Shown piece after piece: positions 25,401 through 33,551 of a stretch of 41,639 nucleotides of DNA. Origin of the DNA: Bacteroidota bacterium (GTDB lineage Bacteria > Bacteroidota > Rhodothermia > Rhodothermales > Rubricoccaceae); the NCBI GenBank assembly GCA_022561755.1, contig JADFQN010000009.1, forward strand, positions 1 to 41,639, given 5' to 3'. The notes under the pieces are model-generated. The model was not told where the DNA came from, searched no databases, and saw only the letters and a list, made by a program, of their open reading frames with translations. Position numbers and translations under genes: made by a program. The stretch's first letter is position 1, and every line of letters starts with the position of its first letter.

Positions 25401-27196
25401 TGAATAATTCAATATGGTGGAGAGCACTATTACTCGTAGCCGCGGTAGTCGCACTGTGGGCGGGCGCGCCCGAGGCTCACGCGCAGGAGAACCAGGCTCC
25501 GGGCGAAACTCGGAACACGGTCCGGGAGCTGCTGGGCCTATGGTCGGCGGAGCGGAACTTCGGCCCCGAAGTGAAGGGCGCGTTGACCCTTCATGAAGCG
25601 GATGGCCAGTTGTGGGCGGAGATCGGAGGCTACTCTCTGCGAGCTCGCGTCACCGACGGTGAAATCCGATTCGAAGCCCCGGGCGGCCGTGGGTACTTCC
25701 GCGGAGCGGTATCGGCGTACCAAGACAGGATCGACGGCCACTGGGTGCAGCCCTGGAACTACCGCAGTTTCGCTCGCATGGCATCGCCCGTGAGCTTGAA
25801 CCGCACCGCTGAGGGCATATGGTCTGGTGTGGTGACTCCTCTGGAAGACCGGCTCCGATTCTATCTCATGATCGAGGAAGGTGAGGATGGCAGAATCGGG
25901 GCCTTTCTTAGGAATCCCGAAGCAAACATCGGACGCTTCTACGCCATCCAGGAGATCGTGCAAGATGGTGACGTGCTTCAATTCGTTGACGCGAACGGTC
26001 GCGTTCGTCTCGAGGGCTCGTACGACCCCCGATTCGGCCGGCTCTCCGTCTACTTTCCCCTCAACGGCGGCATGTACGACTTTGTCCGGGCGGGTGACGA
26101 CCCGGCTACCGCTTTCTATCCACGGCCGCTAGGGGATGGACCATACAGGTACCGGAAGCCGACGGCCGGCGAAGGCTGGCAAACTGCACGCCCCGAGGAT
26201 GTGGGAATGGCATCCGCGCCACTCCAGGAGATGATCCGGATGATTATCGCCACGCCGATGGATGCGGTCGATGCTCCGTACATCCACGGCGTGCTCGTCG
26301 CACGTCACGGAAAGCTGGTCCTGGAGGAGTACTTTCACGGCTATTCCCGGCATCAGCCGCACGGGACCCGGTCGGCCTCCAAGAGCATGACGACCACGCT
26401 GGTCGGGATTGCCAACTATGAAGGCACTCTGGGGCTTAACGTCCCGATCTACGAGACGCTGTACGACGGAGAGCCGCCGGATGATCTCGATTCCCGGGCG
26501 GAGCGAATGACCCTCCTGCACCTGATCACGATGACGTCAGGCCTGGCCTGTGACGACGGAGATCAGGACTCGCCCGGCGGTGAAGATCGCATGCAGAACC
26601 AGGAAGAGCAGCCTGACTGGCGCCAGTACACGCTGGATCTCCCCATGATGCACGAGCCCGGCACTCACGCAGCATATTGCAGCGCGGGTCAGAATCTGGC
26701 CGGTGAACTGCTGTCACATGTGTCCGGAGAGTGGCTGCCCGTTTTCTACCGGAACCATTTCGCCGGTCCTGTGAATGCCGGTCTTTACCACATGAACCTG
26801 ACCCCGGTTGGGGAGGGATACGGAGGCGGGGGTCTATTTATCAAGCCTAGGGACTTCCTCAAGCTGGGCCAGGTGTACCTGGATGATGGCGTCTGGAGGG
26901 GTCGCCGGCTTCTGGACTCTGGCTGGGCGGAAGCCGCTACGACGACGGACAGGACGATTCGAGAGGAGGGGTACGGGTACGGCTGGTGGGTGTTCTCCTA
27001 CCCGTTTGAAGGCCGCAAAGTGAATGCGTACTACGCCGGAGGAAACGGCGGTCAGTACGTGATCGTCGTGCCGGAGCTGGGCCTGAACATTGTCATCTTC
27101 GGCGGCAACTACAATCAGCGGGTGATGCACGCACCGAAGTACGAATACGTTCGAGACTACGTGCTGCGTGCAGTTGAGTTAGGCCAAAGCGACTGA
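25400..27196 (+). CDS. Secreted serine hydrolase, beta-lactamase fold, with N-terminal beta domain
   Basis: 598 residues. A signal peptide (WWRALLLVAAVVALWAGAPEAHAQ) is followed by a ~240-residue beta-rich region (LGLWSAERNFGPEVKGALTLHEADGQLWAEIGGY; FYLMIEEGEDGRIGAFLRNPEANIGRF) that resembles no enzyme I recognise. The catalytic domain then begins near ARPEDVGM. Its motifs are S325-A-S-K328, Y426-C-S428, and GGNGGQ in place of the HxG/KTG motif. The Y-x-S variant and GNGG ending occur in esterase-like members. It is translationally coupled to the GntR regulator. The stop region overlaps, in another frame, a recombinase-like tail. Confidence 0.9.
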   Translation: MNNSIWWRALLLVAAVVALWAGAPEAHAQENQAPGETRNTVRELLGLWSAERNFGPEVKGALTLHEADGQLWAEIGGYSLRARVTDGEIRFEAPGGRGYFRGAVSAYQDRIDGHWVQPWNYRSFARMASPVSLNRTAEGIWSGVVTPLEDRLRFYLMIEEGEDGRIGAFLRNPEANIGRFYAIQEIVQDGDVLQFVDANGRVRLEGSYDPRFGRLSVYFPLNGGMYDFVRAGDDPATAFYPRPLGDGPYRYRKPTAGEGWQTARPEDVGMASAPLQEMIRMIIATPMDAVDAPYIHGVLVARHGKLVLEEYFHGYSRHQPHGTRSASKSMTTTLVGIANYEGTLGLNVPIYETLYDGEPPDDLDSRAERMTLLHLITMTSGLACDDGDQDSPGGEDRMQNQEEQPDWRQYTLDLPMMHEPGTHAAYCSAGQNLAGELLSHVSGEWLPVFYRNHFAGPVNAGLYHMNLTPVGEGYGGGGLFIKPRDFLKLGQVYLDDGVWRGRRLLDSGWAEAATTTDRTIREEGYGYGWWVFSYPFEGRKVNAYYAGGNGGQYVIVVPELGLNIVIFGGNYNQRVMHAPKYEYVRDYVLRAVELGQSD

Positions 27197-27260
27197 CCTC
27201 AAGCGCACTGGCATCAGCTTGCACTCGCTGAGGCACATGGCAACGACACCGAATAAGTGA
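27183..27260 (+). pseudogene. C-terminal remnant of a tyrosine recombinase
   Basis: In the frame shifted from the serine hydrolase the sequence reads DLKRTGISLHSLRHMATTPNK and stops at 27258-27260. HSLRH followed by A-T-T is the box II H-x-x-R-H core of tyrosine recombinases (phage integrases), and the preceding TGIS fits the family. Only about 25 codons remain, with no catalytic Tyr region, so this is a scar of an integrase gene. It sits 75 bases from the right copy of the direct repeat. Confidence 0.6.
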
Positions 27261-27334
27261 CGAGGATCCCCTTTCACTGCCAGCCCCGGCCGCTCCGAGT
27301 GAGTGGGAGTTATGCCAGACGATGTGGGGCGGGT

Positions 27335-27455
27335 TCTTGTTCTCATTGGGTCCTCCTTTGCTCGTGGACGTGCGCCATAATGATATTTTGGGACGCATTC
27401 GGGGGGGGACAAGACGTAGGTTTAAGAAACATAGTGTAGCGAATCAAATCAACAT
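27335..27455 (-). repeat. Promoter-bearing direct repeat, right copy, with orphan gene start
   Basis: Near copy of 18260-18376. On the minus strand it keeps TTGTCC, TATCAT, AAAGGAGGA and the start MRTRT, then diverges: the frame runs on into unrelated sequence. It is an expression signal without its gene. The surrounding gap 27261-27485 contains nothing else supportable. Confidence 0.85.
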
Positions 27456-27485
27456 GCGAAGCCGCAGCCCACAAACGGCGCGAGT

Positions 27486-28082
27486 ATGAAAGCTGACCAG
27501 CCACGTGCAAAAGGGAAGAACCCGCGCACCACCCGGGTCTGCGAAATCATTCTCGATGCCGCCGCCCAGTTACTCGTCAGGGAGGGCGCCGGTGCCGTTA
27601 CCGTAGTGCGCGTCGCCGAAGAGACCGGCGTTGCCCGCACCACGATCTACCGGCATTTCCCCAACCCATCAGGGCTGATGCTCGACGCAATCGACAGAGT
27701 CGTGACACCCCACGTACCCACTAAGATCACCGACAACCTCGAAGAGGACCTCGTCACGGCTCTCTCCAACCTTCGCATGCGCATGACAAAAAAACCATTC
27801 CGGCTGGTCTTCACCGCTCTCCTCGACCATGCCAACCGGGATGAAGGTCTCGTCGCTGCCCAACGCCGCTTTGTCAACGGCGTCCTTCAGCCCATTCACG
27901 ACATCCTTGCCGCTGCTGTCCAGCGAGGCGATCTTTCGGCCACAATCCACATCGAGACAGCAAGCGCGCAACTCGCCGGGCCCCTATTCCTCCAACACGT
28001 CATGCTCAGGGCCATCATCAGCGAATCGCTCATTAGCGAAACCGTCAACCAGTTTCTGCTCCGAACGCACGACAGCGGCTGA
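27486..28082 (+). CDS. TetR-family transcriptional regulator
   Basis: 198 residues. The N-terminal helix-turn-helix is clear: RVCEIILDAAAQLLVREGAGAVTVVRVAEETGVARTTIYRHFPNPSGLMLDAI. The C-terminal ligand-binding region is helical and unassigned, with VFTALLDHANRDEGLVAAQRRFV resembling TetR_C groups that act as dimers. It starts 30 bases after the right repeat copy. No obvious target is adjacent; the next gene (DUF1835) follows 22 bases later in the same direction. Confidence 0.92.
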   Translation: MKADQPRAKGKNPRTTRVCEIILDAAAQLLVREGAGAVTVVRVAEETGVARTTIYRHFPNPSGLMLDAIDRVVTPHVPTKITDNLEEDLVTALSNLRMRMTKKPFRLVFTALLDHANRDEGLVAAQRRFVNGVLQPIHDILAAAVQRGDLSATIHIETASAQLAGPLFLQHVMLRAIISESLISETVNQFLLRTHDSG

Positions 28083-28104
28083 TTTCGCGCCTCGAACGAG
28101 ACAT

Positions 28105-29094
28105 GTGAGCAAGCGGCTCCACATAACCAACGGCGATGCGGCCGCAGACGTAATCCGCCGTGCAGGGATTGGTGGGGAGATCCTCCCGTGGAACGACGTT
28201 CTCCACGATGGCCCCGTGCCCTCGGGCATGGCGCTCAACAAACTTAGCGCCGTCCGGGCCCAGTTCATTGCCGAGATTGGGTGGGGAGATGTAGGCGAGG
28301 TGCTGGCCGATTTCGAGACGCGTGACCGGTGCTTGCGTTCGTTTGGTGATTTCGACGAGGTGGTTCTCTGGTTCGAGCACGATCTGTACGACCAACTCCA
28401 ACTGCTCCAACTACTGGACTTCTTCGCGGGTGAGGATCTCGGTGGCACGACACTGACCCTGATTTGTGCGGCCGAGTTTCTGGGCCGCTCGTCTCCGGGG
28501 CGGCTCGCCGAGCGCTTCGCAGGCAGGGAAACGGTCCATGCGGATCAAATGGAAGTGGGCCGCAGGGGTTGGACGGCGTTTCGCTCCTCGAATCCGACGG
28601 CCATCGCGGCTTTCCTCGATGAAGACACCGCAGTGCTGCCATTGTTGGCGTCGGCACTCACGAGGCATCTGGAGCAGTTCCCCTCCCCAACAAACGGCCT
28701 TTCCCGGTCAGAACAGCAGATTCTGGAGCTAATTGCGGCGGGCCATTCCGTTGTGAAGGATCTCTTCCGAGCCTCTCAGGAAAGGGAAGAAGCCGAGTTC
28801 GCCGGAGACGCTTCCTTCGCCATTTGGGTGCAGCGATTGAGTGACGTGCCGCGCCCCTTGGTACTCTTCGATGACAGTACAACGATCCACGCTCCACGCC
28901 ATCCCGATTTCGACCTGGCATTCTGGAAGCGCCGCGTCAAACTCACCGAAGCAGGGCAGGCCGTGCTGCGATCCGACGATGATCACATTCGCCTCAACGG
29001 CATCGACTGGTGGCTTGGCGGTGTCCATCTTCGCCCGGAAATCCTGTGGCGATGGAATCCTGTCCGCCGTACTATTGAGCTGGACGGTGAGTAA
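28105..29094 (+). CDS. DUF1835-domain protein
   Basis: 329 residues from the GTG at 28105; the open frame extends far upstream over the TetR gene but only this part is family-like. It begins with RLHITNGDAAADVIRRAGIGGEILPWNDVLHDGPVP, the DUF1835 signature, and includes EVVLWFEHDLYDQLQLLQLLDFFA. A second region (LTRHLEQFPSPTNGLSRSEQQILELIAAG) reads as a helical winged-helix-like segment found in these proteins. Cytosolic; function not known. Confidence 0.87.
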   Translation: MSKRLHITNGDAAADVIRRAGIGGEILPWNDVLHDGPVPSGMALNKLSAVRAQFIAEIGWGDVGEVLADFETRDRCLRSFGDFDEVVLWFEHDLYDQLQLLQLLDFFAGEDLGGTTLTLICAAEFLGRSSPGRLAERFAGRETVHADQMEVGRRGWTAFRSSNPTAIAAFLDEDTAVLPLLASALTRHLEQFPSPTNGLSRSEQQILELIAAGHSVVKDLFRASQEREEAEFAGDASFAIWVQRLSDVPRPLVLFDDSTTIHAPRHPDFDLAFWKRRVKLTEAGQAVLRSDDDHIRLNGIDWWLGGVHLRPEILWRWNPVRRTIELDGE

Positions 29095-29097
29095 CAC

Positions 29098-29445
29098 CGA
29101 CGCGAGCTATACCGGAAGTTGAAGGGGGTACTTTGGGCGTGCTCGCACCTTCTCCAAGCGCCAGAGGCCATACGCGGCCTCCGCAATTGCCATCGGCCGG
29201 CCGCACACACCCAAAAGGCGTGAGCAGACACTTCGTGATCGGATGCGGAAGCCGAGCAGCACGTCTGGTTCAACGCACAGGAAGCGCGAGCTCGTCGGCT
29301 GGTGGCGCGACGAACTGGAGCCACGCCAGATTAACAGCGGCGTAGCCATCCTCGTCCGATTTGGCCTGGCTGACGTGTACAACGATACAACGCCGCCCGA
29401 CCATCAGGTCGCAGCGAACCTGCTTGCCGCGCGGCCAGACCGAGG
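29098..29445. other. Intergenic gap without supportable gene
   Basis: About 350 bases between the convergent DUF1835 and sugar dehydrogenase genes. Open frames exist on both strands (for example 29243 onward) but none has a recognisable domain, start signal or coding-like composition. No clear terminator hairpin with a T run was found. Confidence 0.5.
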
Positions 29446-32199
29446 TCAGCGGAGCAGCGAGATTCGGTGCGAATGCGTGACGGAGGAACTGGGGCTGACA
29501 GCGCGAACCAGGTACGATCCGCCGGCAAGGCCGGATAGATCAACGACCACGTTCAGCGTTTCTTCCCCGTGGGAGAACGCAGAGTTCCTCAGCACCAACC
29601 GGCCGAGCAGGTCGTACACCTCGATGTGGTGGAACCCTGGCTCAACTGTATTCAGCCGCACCGACGTGGTAGCGTTGAACGGGTTTGGGTAGATCCTGTC
29701 TATGGTCAGGTCGTCCGTGTCGGGAACTGCGTCGGGTAGGGGAGTGAGCGAAAAGACGCGAAGCTCTCCAACCGAGATGAAGCGGGCCGATCCGCCCGGC
29801 GTTCCGCTTATCCGGATCGCGTCGCCCTCCAGGGCGCGGAAGTGTAGCTCGTATGTGTTGTACGCGACGCCGTCGTCGCCTCGGTACTCGGGGAAAGGCG
29901 TAAAGAACTGGGCTTTAGCCCATTCGCCCTCGCGCCGGATTTCTACCCGTAGCGTATCGAACCACCCGCCGTCGTCGGAGTACCGGCCTTCCTGGAAGGT
30001 GATGCGCGAGAAGAGAAGAGATTCGGAGAACTCGTACCCGATCCAGTCTTCCGTACGGCCACCGCCCGTGTCGTCGGTGTAGGTATCGAACTGGCCGAGT
30101 GAACTATCGTCGCCGACGGGAGGGAAATAGCCGTCCCGAATCACCTCAATTCCTTCGATGTTTCCACCGGGAAGCTGGCTTTTCAGCGCAATCGGTGCTC
30201 CGAAGTCCGTCACATCGAACTCACCATCCAGCACAATGCGGAGCAAGCGTTCGTCCGTCGCAGTGAGGCCCTCGTCGTCGGTAACAGTGAGGTAGATGTG
30301 GTAATAGACGACCTCGCCTGTGGCGCCGTGCCCGGGCACGGGGAAAGTCGCCGATTGCCCGTCCGCTTCAAGAAAATCGGGATGCTCGTGGCTGTTGTGG
30401 ACCTGCGAAACACTCCAGTGATAGGCGAGGGTCGCGGGTTCCTGGTCGGGGTCAGAGGCCAGGGCTGCCAGGACTACTTCATCACCCGGTGACGCCGCGA
30501 AAAGTTCAGCGGGTTGGGTGATGGCCGCCTCCGGAGGCCCGTTGCCGCTTCCTACGGTTATTGTCAGGCCGGCGGTGCTCGTCAGGTCCAACGGGTCTGT
30601 AACGGTCAGGGTTACGGGGTAGAGTCCCGGCTTGTCGTAAACGTGCGATGGGTTGGGCTCGGTAGATCCGACGCCGTCGCCGAAGTCCCAGGAAAACAGG
30701 AGAGGCCGTCCTTCCGGGTCGAACGAGTCGTCGCCGAAAAAGGCAACGGCGAGCGGGGCTGTGCCCACGGTAGGTGTCGCCGATGCTACGGCAACCGGGG
30801 CTTCGTTTGTGGTCGGGTCGTCGTATCCGAGCCGAAAGATATTGCCGCCGAAGACATCCACCAAAAGGAAGTGCTCCTGAACGGGATCGTAGCTGATGTG
30901 GACGGGGAAGCTGAGGTTCTCTGCAAACAGGGATTGGTCCAGGAAGTTATCGTCGGCGTCCACGTGGGCAAACGCCATCCAGCCCAGGACAAAATCGGCG
31001 TAGAAATAGGCGTTCTGGTAAACAGCCGGGTACACGGAGCCGGTGTAAAACGCACCACCCAACGCTCCGAAACCGAGCAGTCCAGGTGGGTTTGACGCGT
31101 TCGGATCGTCGTGGCTCCAGTAGTACGCAGGGTCTGTTCGTGGAGGCATTGTGCCGCAACCATTCGTAGTCGGTGTAGCGACCTGGTATCCTGAATGCTC
31201 GAAAGGGCCTTCGTAACATGGCCAGGCGAAGTTCTCGCCGCTCTTGGCGACTTGCTGCTCTTCCCAGGTTCCCCATCCAACGTCGCCGATGTACACGGAG
31301 CCGGGGCGGCCGTCGTTCGGGTCGGTGGAGCCGTTGTTTCTTACAGCGAACCGGAAGGGATTTCGCAATCCGTATGCCCACACCTTCGAGGCAATGTCGG
31401 TTAGATCGCCCGTGTAGAAAGGGTTGGAGATTATCCCGTCGCCGTTGTCCGGGTCAATCCGGAGGATTTTCCCGGCCAAACTCTCGATGCGCAGTGAGCG
31501 GAATGAGCCGATGTCCTCGCTGGGGTCCAATCGCCCCGGTCCGAAACAATCGGGGTAGAGGCCACCGGCATCGACCTCGCTAAAGCTGGCAGCATCGCCG
31601 GTAGAAACTAGCAGCGTCCCATCGTTACCGAAGGCGAGGTGGCCGCCGTTGTGCGAGTAGAAGCAGGCCGGAATGCCGGTCGAGAACGTCTCGCCGATGA
31701 GCACGTTTCGGGTCGAGAGGTCGGCGACGTTGGGGTTGGCGGCGCTTGCAGCATAACTCGTAATCCTGACGAAAGCATCAAAGCGGTCGTAATCGCCTGT
31801 GCCGTCATGATCCACTGCGTAGTGGAGATAGATACGACCGTTGGAGGCAAAGTCGGGATCGAGTGTAAGACCCAGTAATCCTCTGTCCGCCTGGCTCAGC
31901 ACTTCATCTTCAATATCGAGGAAGGGGGTGGGAAGGCGGATGCCATTCTCGATCGTGTGAACGATGCCGCGCTTTTCGGCAACAAGGAGGCGGCCGTCAT
32001 GGAGTGCTACCACGGCTACGGGTACTTGAAAAGAGGTGCCCGGAACTATGTTCTCGAGGTAAAAACCTGAAGGGAGAGAGGGGCCGCCCGAGAACTGATT
32101 CGATGGCGGCGGGTAGTTGAACAGGGTCCCTTGCGCGTGCGAAAGGGGCCCGAAAAGGAGTAAGACAATGAGGACGAACCTGAATGAAGGGCGGTGCAT
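29446..32199 (-). CDS. Secreted PQQ-dependent sugar dehydrogenase with PKD and T9SS domains
   Basis: 917 residues. After a signal peptide (FVLIVLLLFGPLSHAQ) comes a glucose/sorbosone dehydrogenase beta-propeller of about 430 residues (VALHDGRLLVAEKRGIVH, DRGLLGLTLDPDFASNG, SHNGGHLAFGNDGTLLVSTGD, KVWAYGLRNPFRFAV, GDVGWGTWEEQQ). It is followed by a PKD domain (PLLFSWDFGDGVGSTEPNPSHVYDKPGLYPVTLTVTD), a second Ig-like segment (ITQPAELFAASPGDEVVL), a discoidin-like domain (DWIGYEFSESLLFSRITFQEG) and a type A T9SS sorting domain (IYPNPFNATTSVRLNT ... DLSGLAGGSYLVRAVS). It is exported by T9SS and may oxidise sugars with PQQ at the cell surface. It ends two bases before the gap. Confidence 0.93.
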   Translation of the reverse strand: MHRPSFRFVLIVLLLFGPLSHAQGTLFNYPPPSNQFSGGPSLPSGFYLENIVPGTSFQVPVAVVALHDGRLLVAEKRGIVHTIENGIRLPTPFLDIEDEVLSQADRGLLGLTLDPDFASNGRIYLHYAVDHDGTGDYDRFDAFVRITSYAASAANPNVADLSTRNVLIGETFSTGIPACFYSHNGGHLAFGNDGTLLVSTGDAASFSEVDAGGLYPDCFGPGRLDPSEDIGSFRSLRIESLAGKILRIDPDNGDGIISNPFYTGDLTDIASKVWAYGLRNPFRFAVRNNGSTDPNDGRPGSVYIGDVGWGTWEEQQVAKSGENFAWPCYEGPFEHSGYQVATPTTNGCGTMPPRTDPAYYWSHDDPNASNPPGLLGFGALGGAFYTGSVYPAVYQNAYFYADFVLGWMAFAHVDADDNFLDQSLFAENLSFPVHISYDPVQEHFLLVDVFGGNIFRLGYDDPTTNEAPVAVASATPTVGTAPLAVAFFGDDSFDPEGRPLLFSWDFGDGVGSTEPNPSHVYDKPGLYPVTLTVTDPLDLTSTAGLTITVGSGNGPPEAAITQPAELFAASPGDEVVLAALASDPDQEPATLAYHWSVSQVHNSHEHPDFLEADGQSATFPVPGHGATGEVVYYHIYLTVTDDEGLTATDERLLRIVLDGEFDVTDFGAPIALKSQLPGGNIEGIEVIRDGYFPPVGDDSSLGQFDTYTDDTGGGRTEDWIGYEFSESLLFSRITFQEGRYSDDGGWFDTLRVEIRREGEWAKAQFFTPFPEYRGDDGVAYNTYELHFRALEGDAIRISGTPGGSARFISVGELRVFSLTPLPDAVPDTDDLTIDRIYPNPFNATTSVRLNTVEPGFHHIEVYDLLGRLVLRNSAFSHGEETLNVVVDLSGLAGGSYLVRAVSPSSSVTHSHRISLLR

Positions 32200-32358
32200 A
32201 GTGGAAGTCTGGACGGAATGGCCATTAACTGTTCAAGCGGAGATCCAAGGAATGTTCATAGAATGATGTGCGCCCGCTCCGCAGCGATCCCCTACTCAAT
32301 GGGCGGCCGAATCTCCATTTTCGGGTAAACAAGTTGGCCTCGACCTATAGCGGCCGCG

Positions 32359-33075
32359 TTAGTCCAACAAGCGGACGAGGTGAAAGCTGACCACTGGCCC
32401 TCCAAAAAAACGCCGTGCCGGCGACTCCACAGAGGCAGCTGGTTCCAGAAGCTCAACATCCTCAAAAAAATACGACGCTACGTACCCTAAACGCACCCCC
32501 TGCGTAGAGCTGCGGCTTTTCCCGAAGTACGCGCCAATGGCCAACGTTCCACCCGCGCCCAACTTGAACTGGCCCTCCCCTATTCCGCCAAACAGCCCGT
32601 TGAGAGCTTCCCCCTCCTCGCGCAAGCCGTTGCCGTTTACGTCGCGGAAGTACGGCCACTGATAGCCGAGAGTGGGCCCGGCCGATACCTGCACGTACGG
32701 CCGGAAGTTGTCCTCGATCTGGCCGGCAAAGATGCGTTGCTCCACCCCGGCCTGTAAGGGCGCCAGCACCATGTAATTGCGCTTGAAAGGGGTCACGGTA
32801 TCGCCGAAAAGCCCAATGAAGAATTGCTGCTCGCGTGCGTCCTTCGCCACGCCTACGCTTAGTTCCACAATCCCCGACGTGCTGGAGCCCAGCCGCGCGC
32901 GGTACAGGCCGCCAAGCCCAAACCCGGATTCGTTGAGCCGGATGGAAATCCCACCACCCGTGCCGTAACGGGCCTTTGTGGAGTCAGGAGTTGCCTCCGG
33001 GAATACCTCGTCCGGCTGCGCAACCACGGCGGCTGCGGCAAGCAGGAACAGCACAACGGCGGTGATTGGGTGCAT
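32359..33075 (-). CDS. Outer-membrane beta-barrel-like protein, unknown
   Basis: 238 residues from the ATG at 33075. A signal peptide (ITAVVLFLLAAAAVVAQ) precedes amphipathic beta strands (GTGGGISIRLNESGFGLGGLYRARLG; GIVELSVGVAKDAREQQFFIGLFG; GVRLGYVASYFFEDVELLEP) and an aromatic-rich C-terminal strand. DVNGNGLREEGEAL is a Ca-like loop. It is not assignable to a named family. A longer frame exists upstream to 33189, but it reads into MITE-like copy 3 and is not credible as coding. The gene precedes the sugar dehydrogenase in the same direction, 159 bases away. Confidence 0.78.
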   Translation of the reverse strand: MHPITAVVLFLLAAAAVVAQPDEVFPEATPDSTKARYGTGGGISIRLNESGFGLGGLYRARLGSSTSGIVELSVGVAKDAREQQFFIGLFGDTVTPFKRNYMVLAPLQAGVEQRIFAGQIEDNFRPYVQVSAGPTLGYQWPYFRDVNGNGLREEGEALNGLFGGIGEGQFKLGAGGTLAIGAYFGKSRSSTQGVRLGYVASYFFEDVELLEPAASVESPARRFFGGPVVSFHLVRLLD

Positions 33076-33165
33076 GGCGGCAAGGTATCTTCGGCTACCC
33101 AACAAAGGGGTGCCCAATAAAGGGAGAATGCGGCGCCGACGAAAGGCAGAATCCGCGTCCCCTCT

Positions 33166-33303
33166 TAGGAGGCCGTTGAAAAACTCCACCTACCTGCTGC
33201 GGCGCCTCTTGCCCGATCTCCGCGTTGCGAAATACTCAACGAATCACCGATTCGCCCGCGATTTCGCGCCTCGCTTACGGCGTAGTATTTCGACAGCCTC
33301 TTA
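33166..33303. mobile_element. MITE-like element, copy 3 (138 bp)
   Basis: The ends are TAGGAGGCCGTTGAAA and TTTCGACAGCCTCTTA. Its interior is homologous to that of copy 2 (shared GTTGCGA, GAATCACCGATTCG, TTCGCGCCTCG-type blocks). The right flank TA is shared with the left end of copy 4. Confidence 0.78.
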
Positions 33304-33364
33304 GGAGGCCGTTGAAAAACGTGCTCTTTCGCCGGATCGGATGACGTAGTTCAAGAGCCTCCCA
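33302..33364. mobile_element. MITE-like element, copy 4 (63 bp)
   Basis: Begins TAGGAGGCCGTTGAAA directly after copy 3, sharing its TA, and ends TTCAAGAGCCTCCCA, so the terminal TA is mutated to CA. Short subtype like copy 5 (both contain CGTGCTCTxTCGC after the left end). Confidence 0.72.
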
Positions 33365-33383
33365 AGTACCAAAATCCAAGTAT

Positions 33384-33430
33384 CAAATTCCAAGCGGTCT
33401 CATGAAGTACCCTTTGTGATTTGGAATTTG
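33384..33430. repeat. Inverted repeat in AT-rich spacer
   Basis: CAAATTCCAA (33384-33393) and TTGGAATTTG (33421-33430) form a perfect 10-bp inverted repeat with a 27-base loop, between MITE-like copies 4 and 5. Purpose unknown; there is no T run after it, so a terminator is unlikely. Confidence 0.65.
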
Positions 33431-33452
33431 CTACTTCAGACTCACAATTCCC

Positions 33453-33513
33453 TACGAGTCTGTTGAATTTCGTGCTCTGTCGCAGGCCGCATGACTTATT
33501 TCAACAGCCTCTT
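33453..33513. mobile_element. MITE-like element, copy 5 (61 bp)
   Basis: Ends TACGAGTCTGTTGAA and TTCAACAGCCTCTTT, degenerate members of the same terminal repeats. It finishes where an in-frame TTG (33513) of the permease gene would begin, and 38 bases before the GTG preferred here. The full 33076-33551 gap between the divergent genes is essentially composed of copies 3, 4, 5 and the AT-rich spacer. Confidence 0.7.
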
Positions 33514-33551
33514 TGCCACAGGACCACGTCTCCTTCACGCGTTTCGTACAG

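Noticed and set aside
29243-29470. Plus-strand frame starting MRKPSSTSG
   Set aside because: Low-complexity basic composition, no ribosome binding site, no domain, and it runs into the 3' end of the opposite gene.
33076-33189. N-terminal extension of the minus-strand barrel protein
   Set aside because: It reads through MITE-like copy 3, has no signal peptide at its start, and the ATG at 33075 gives a proper one.
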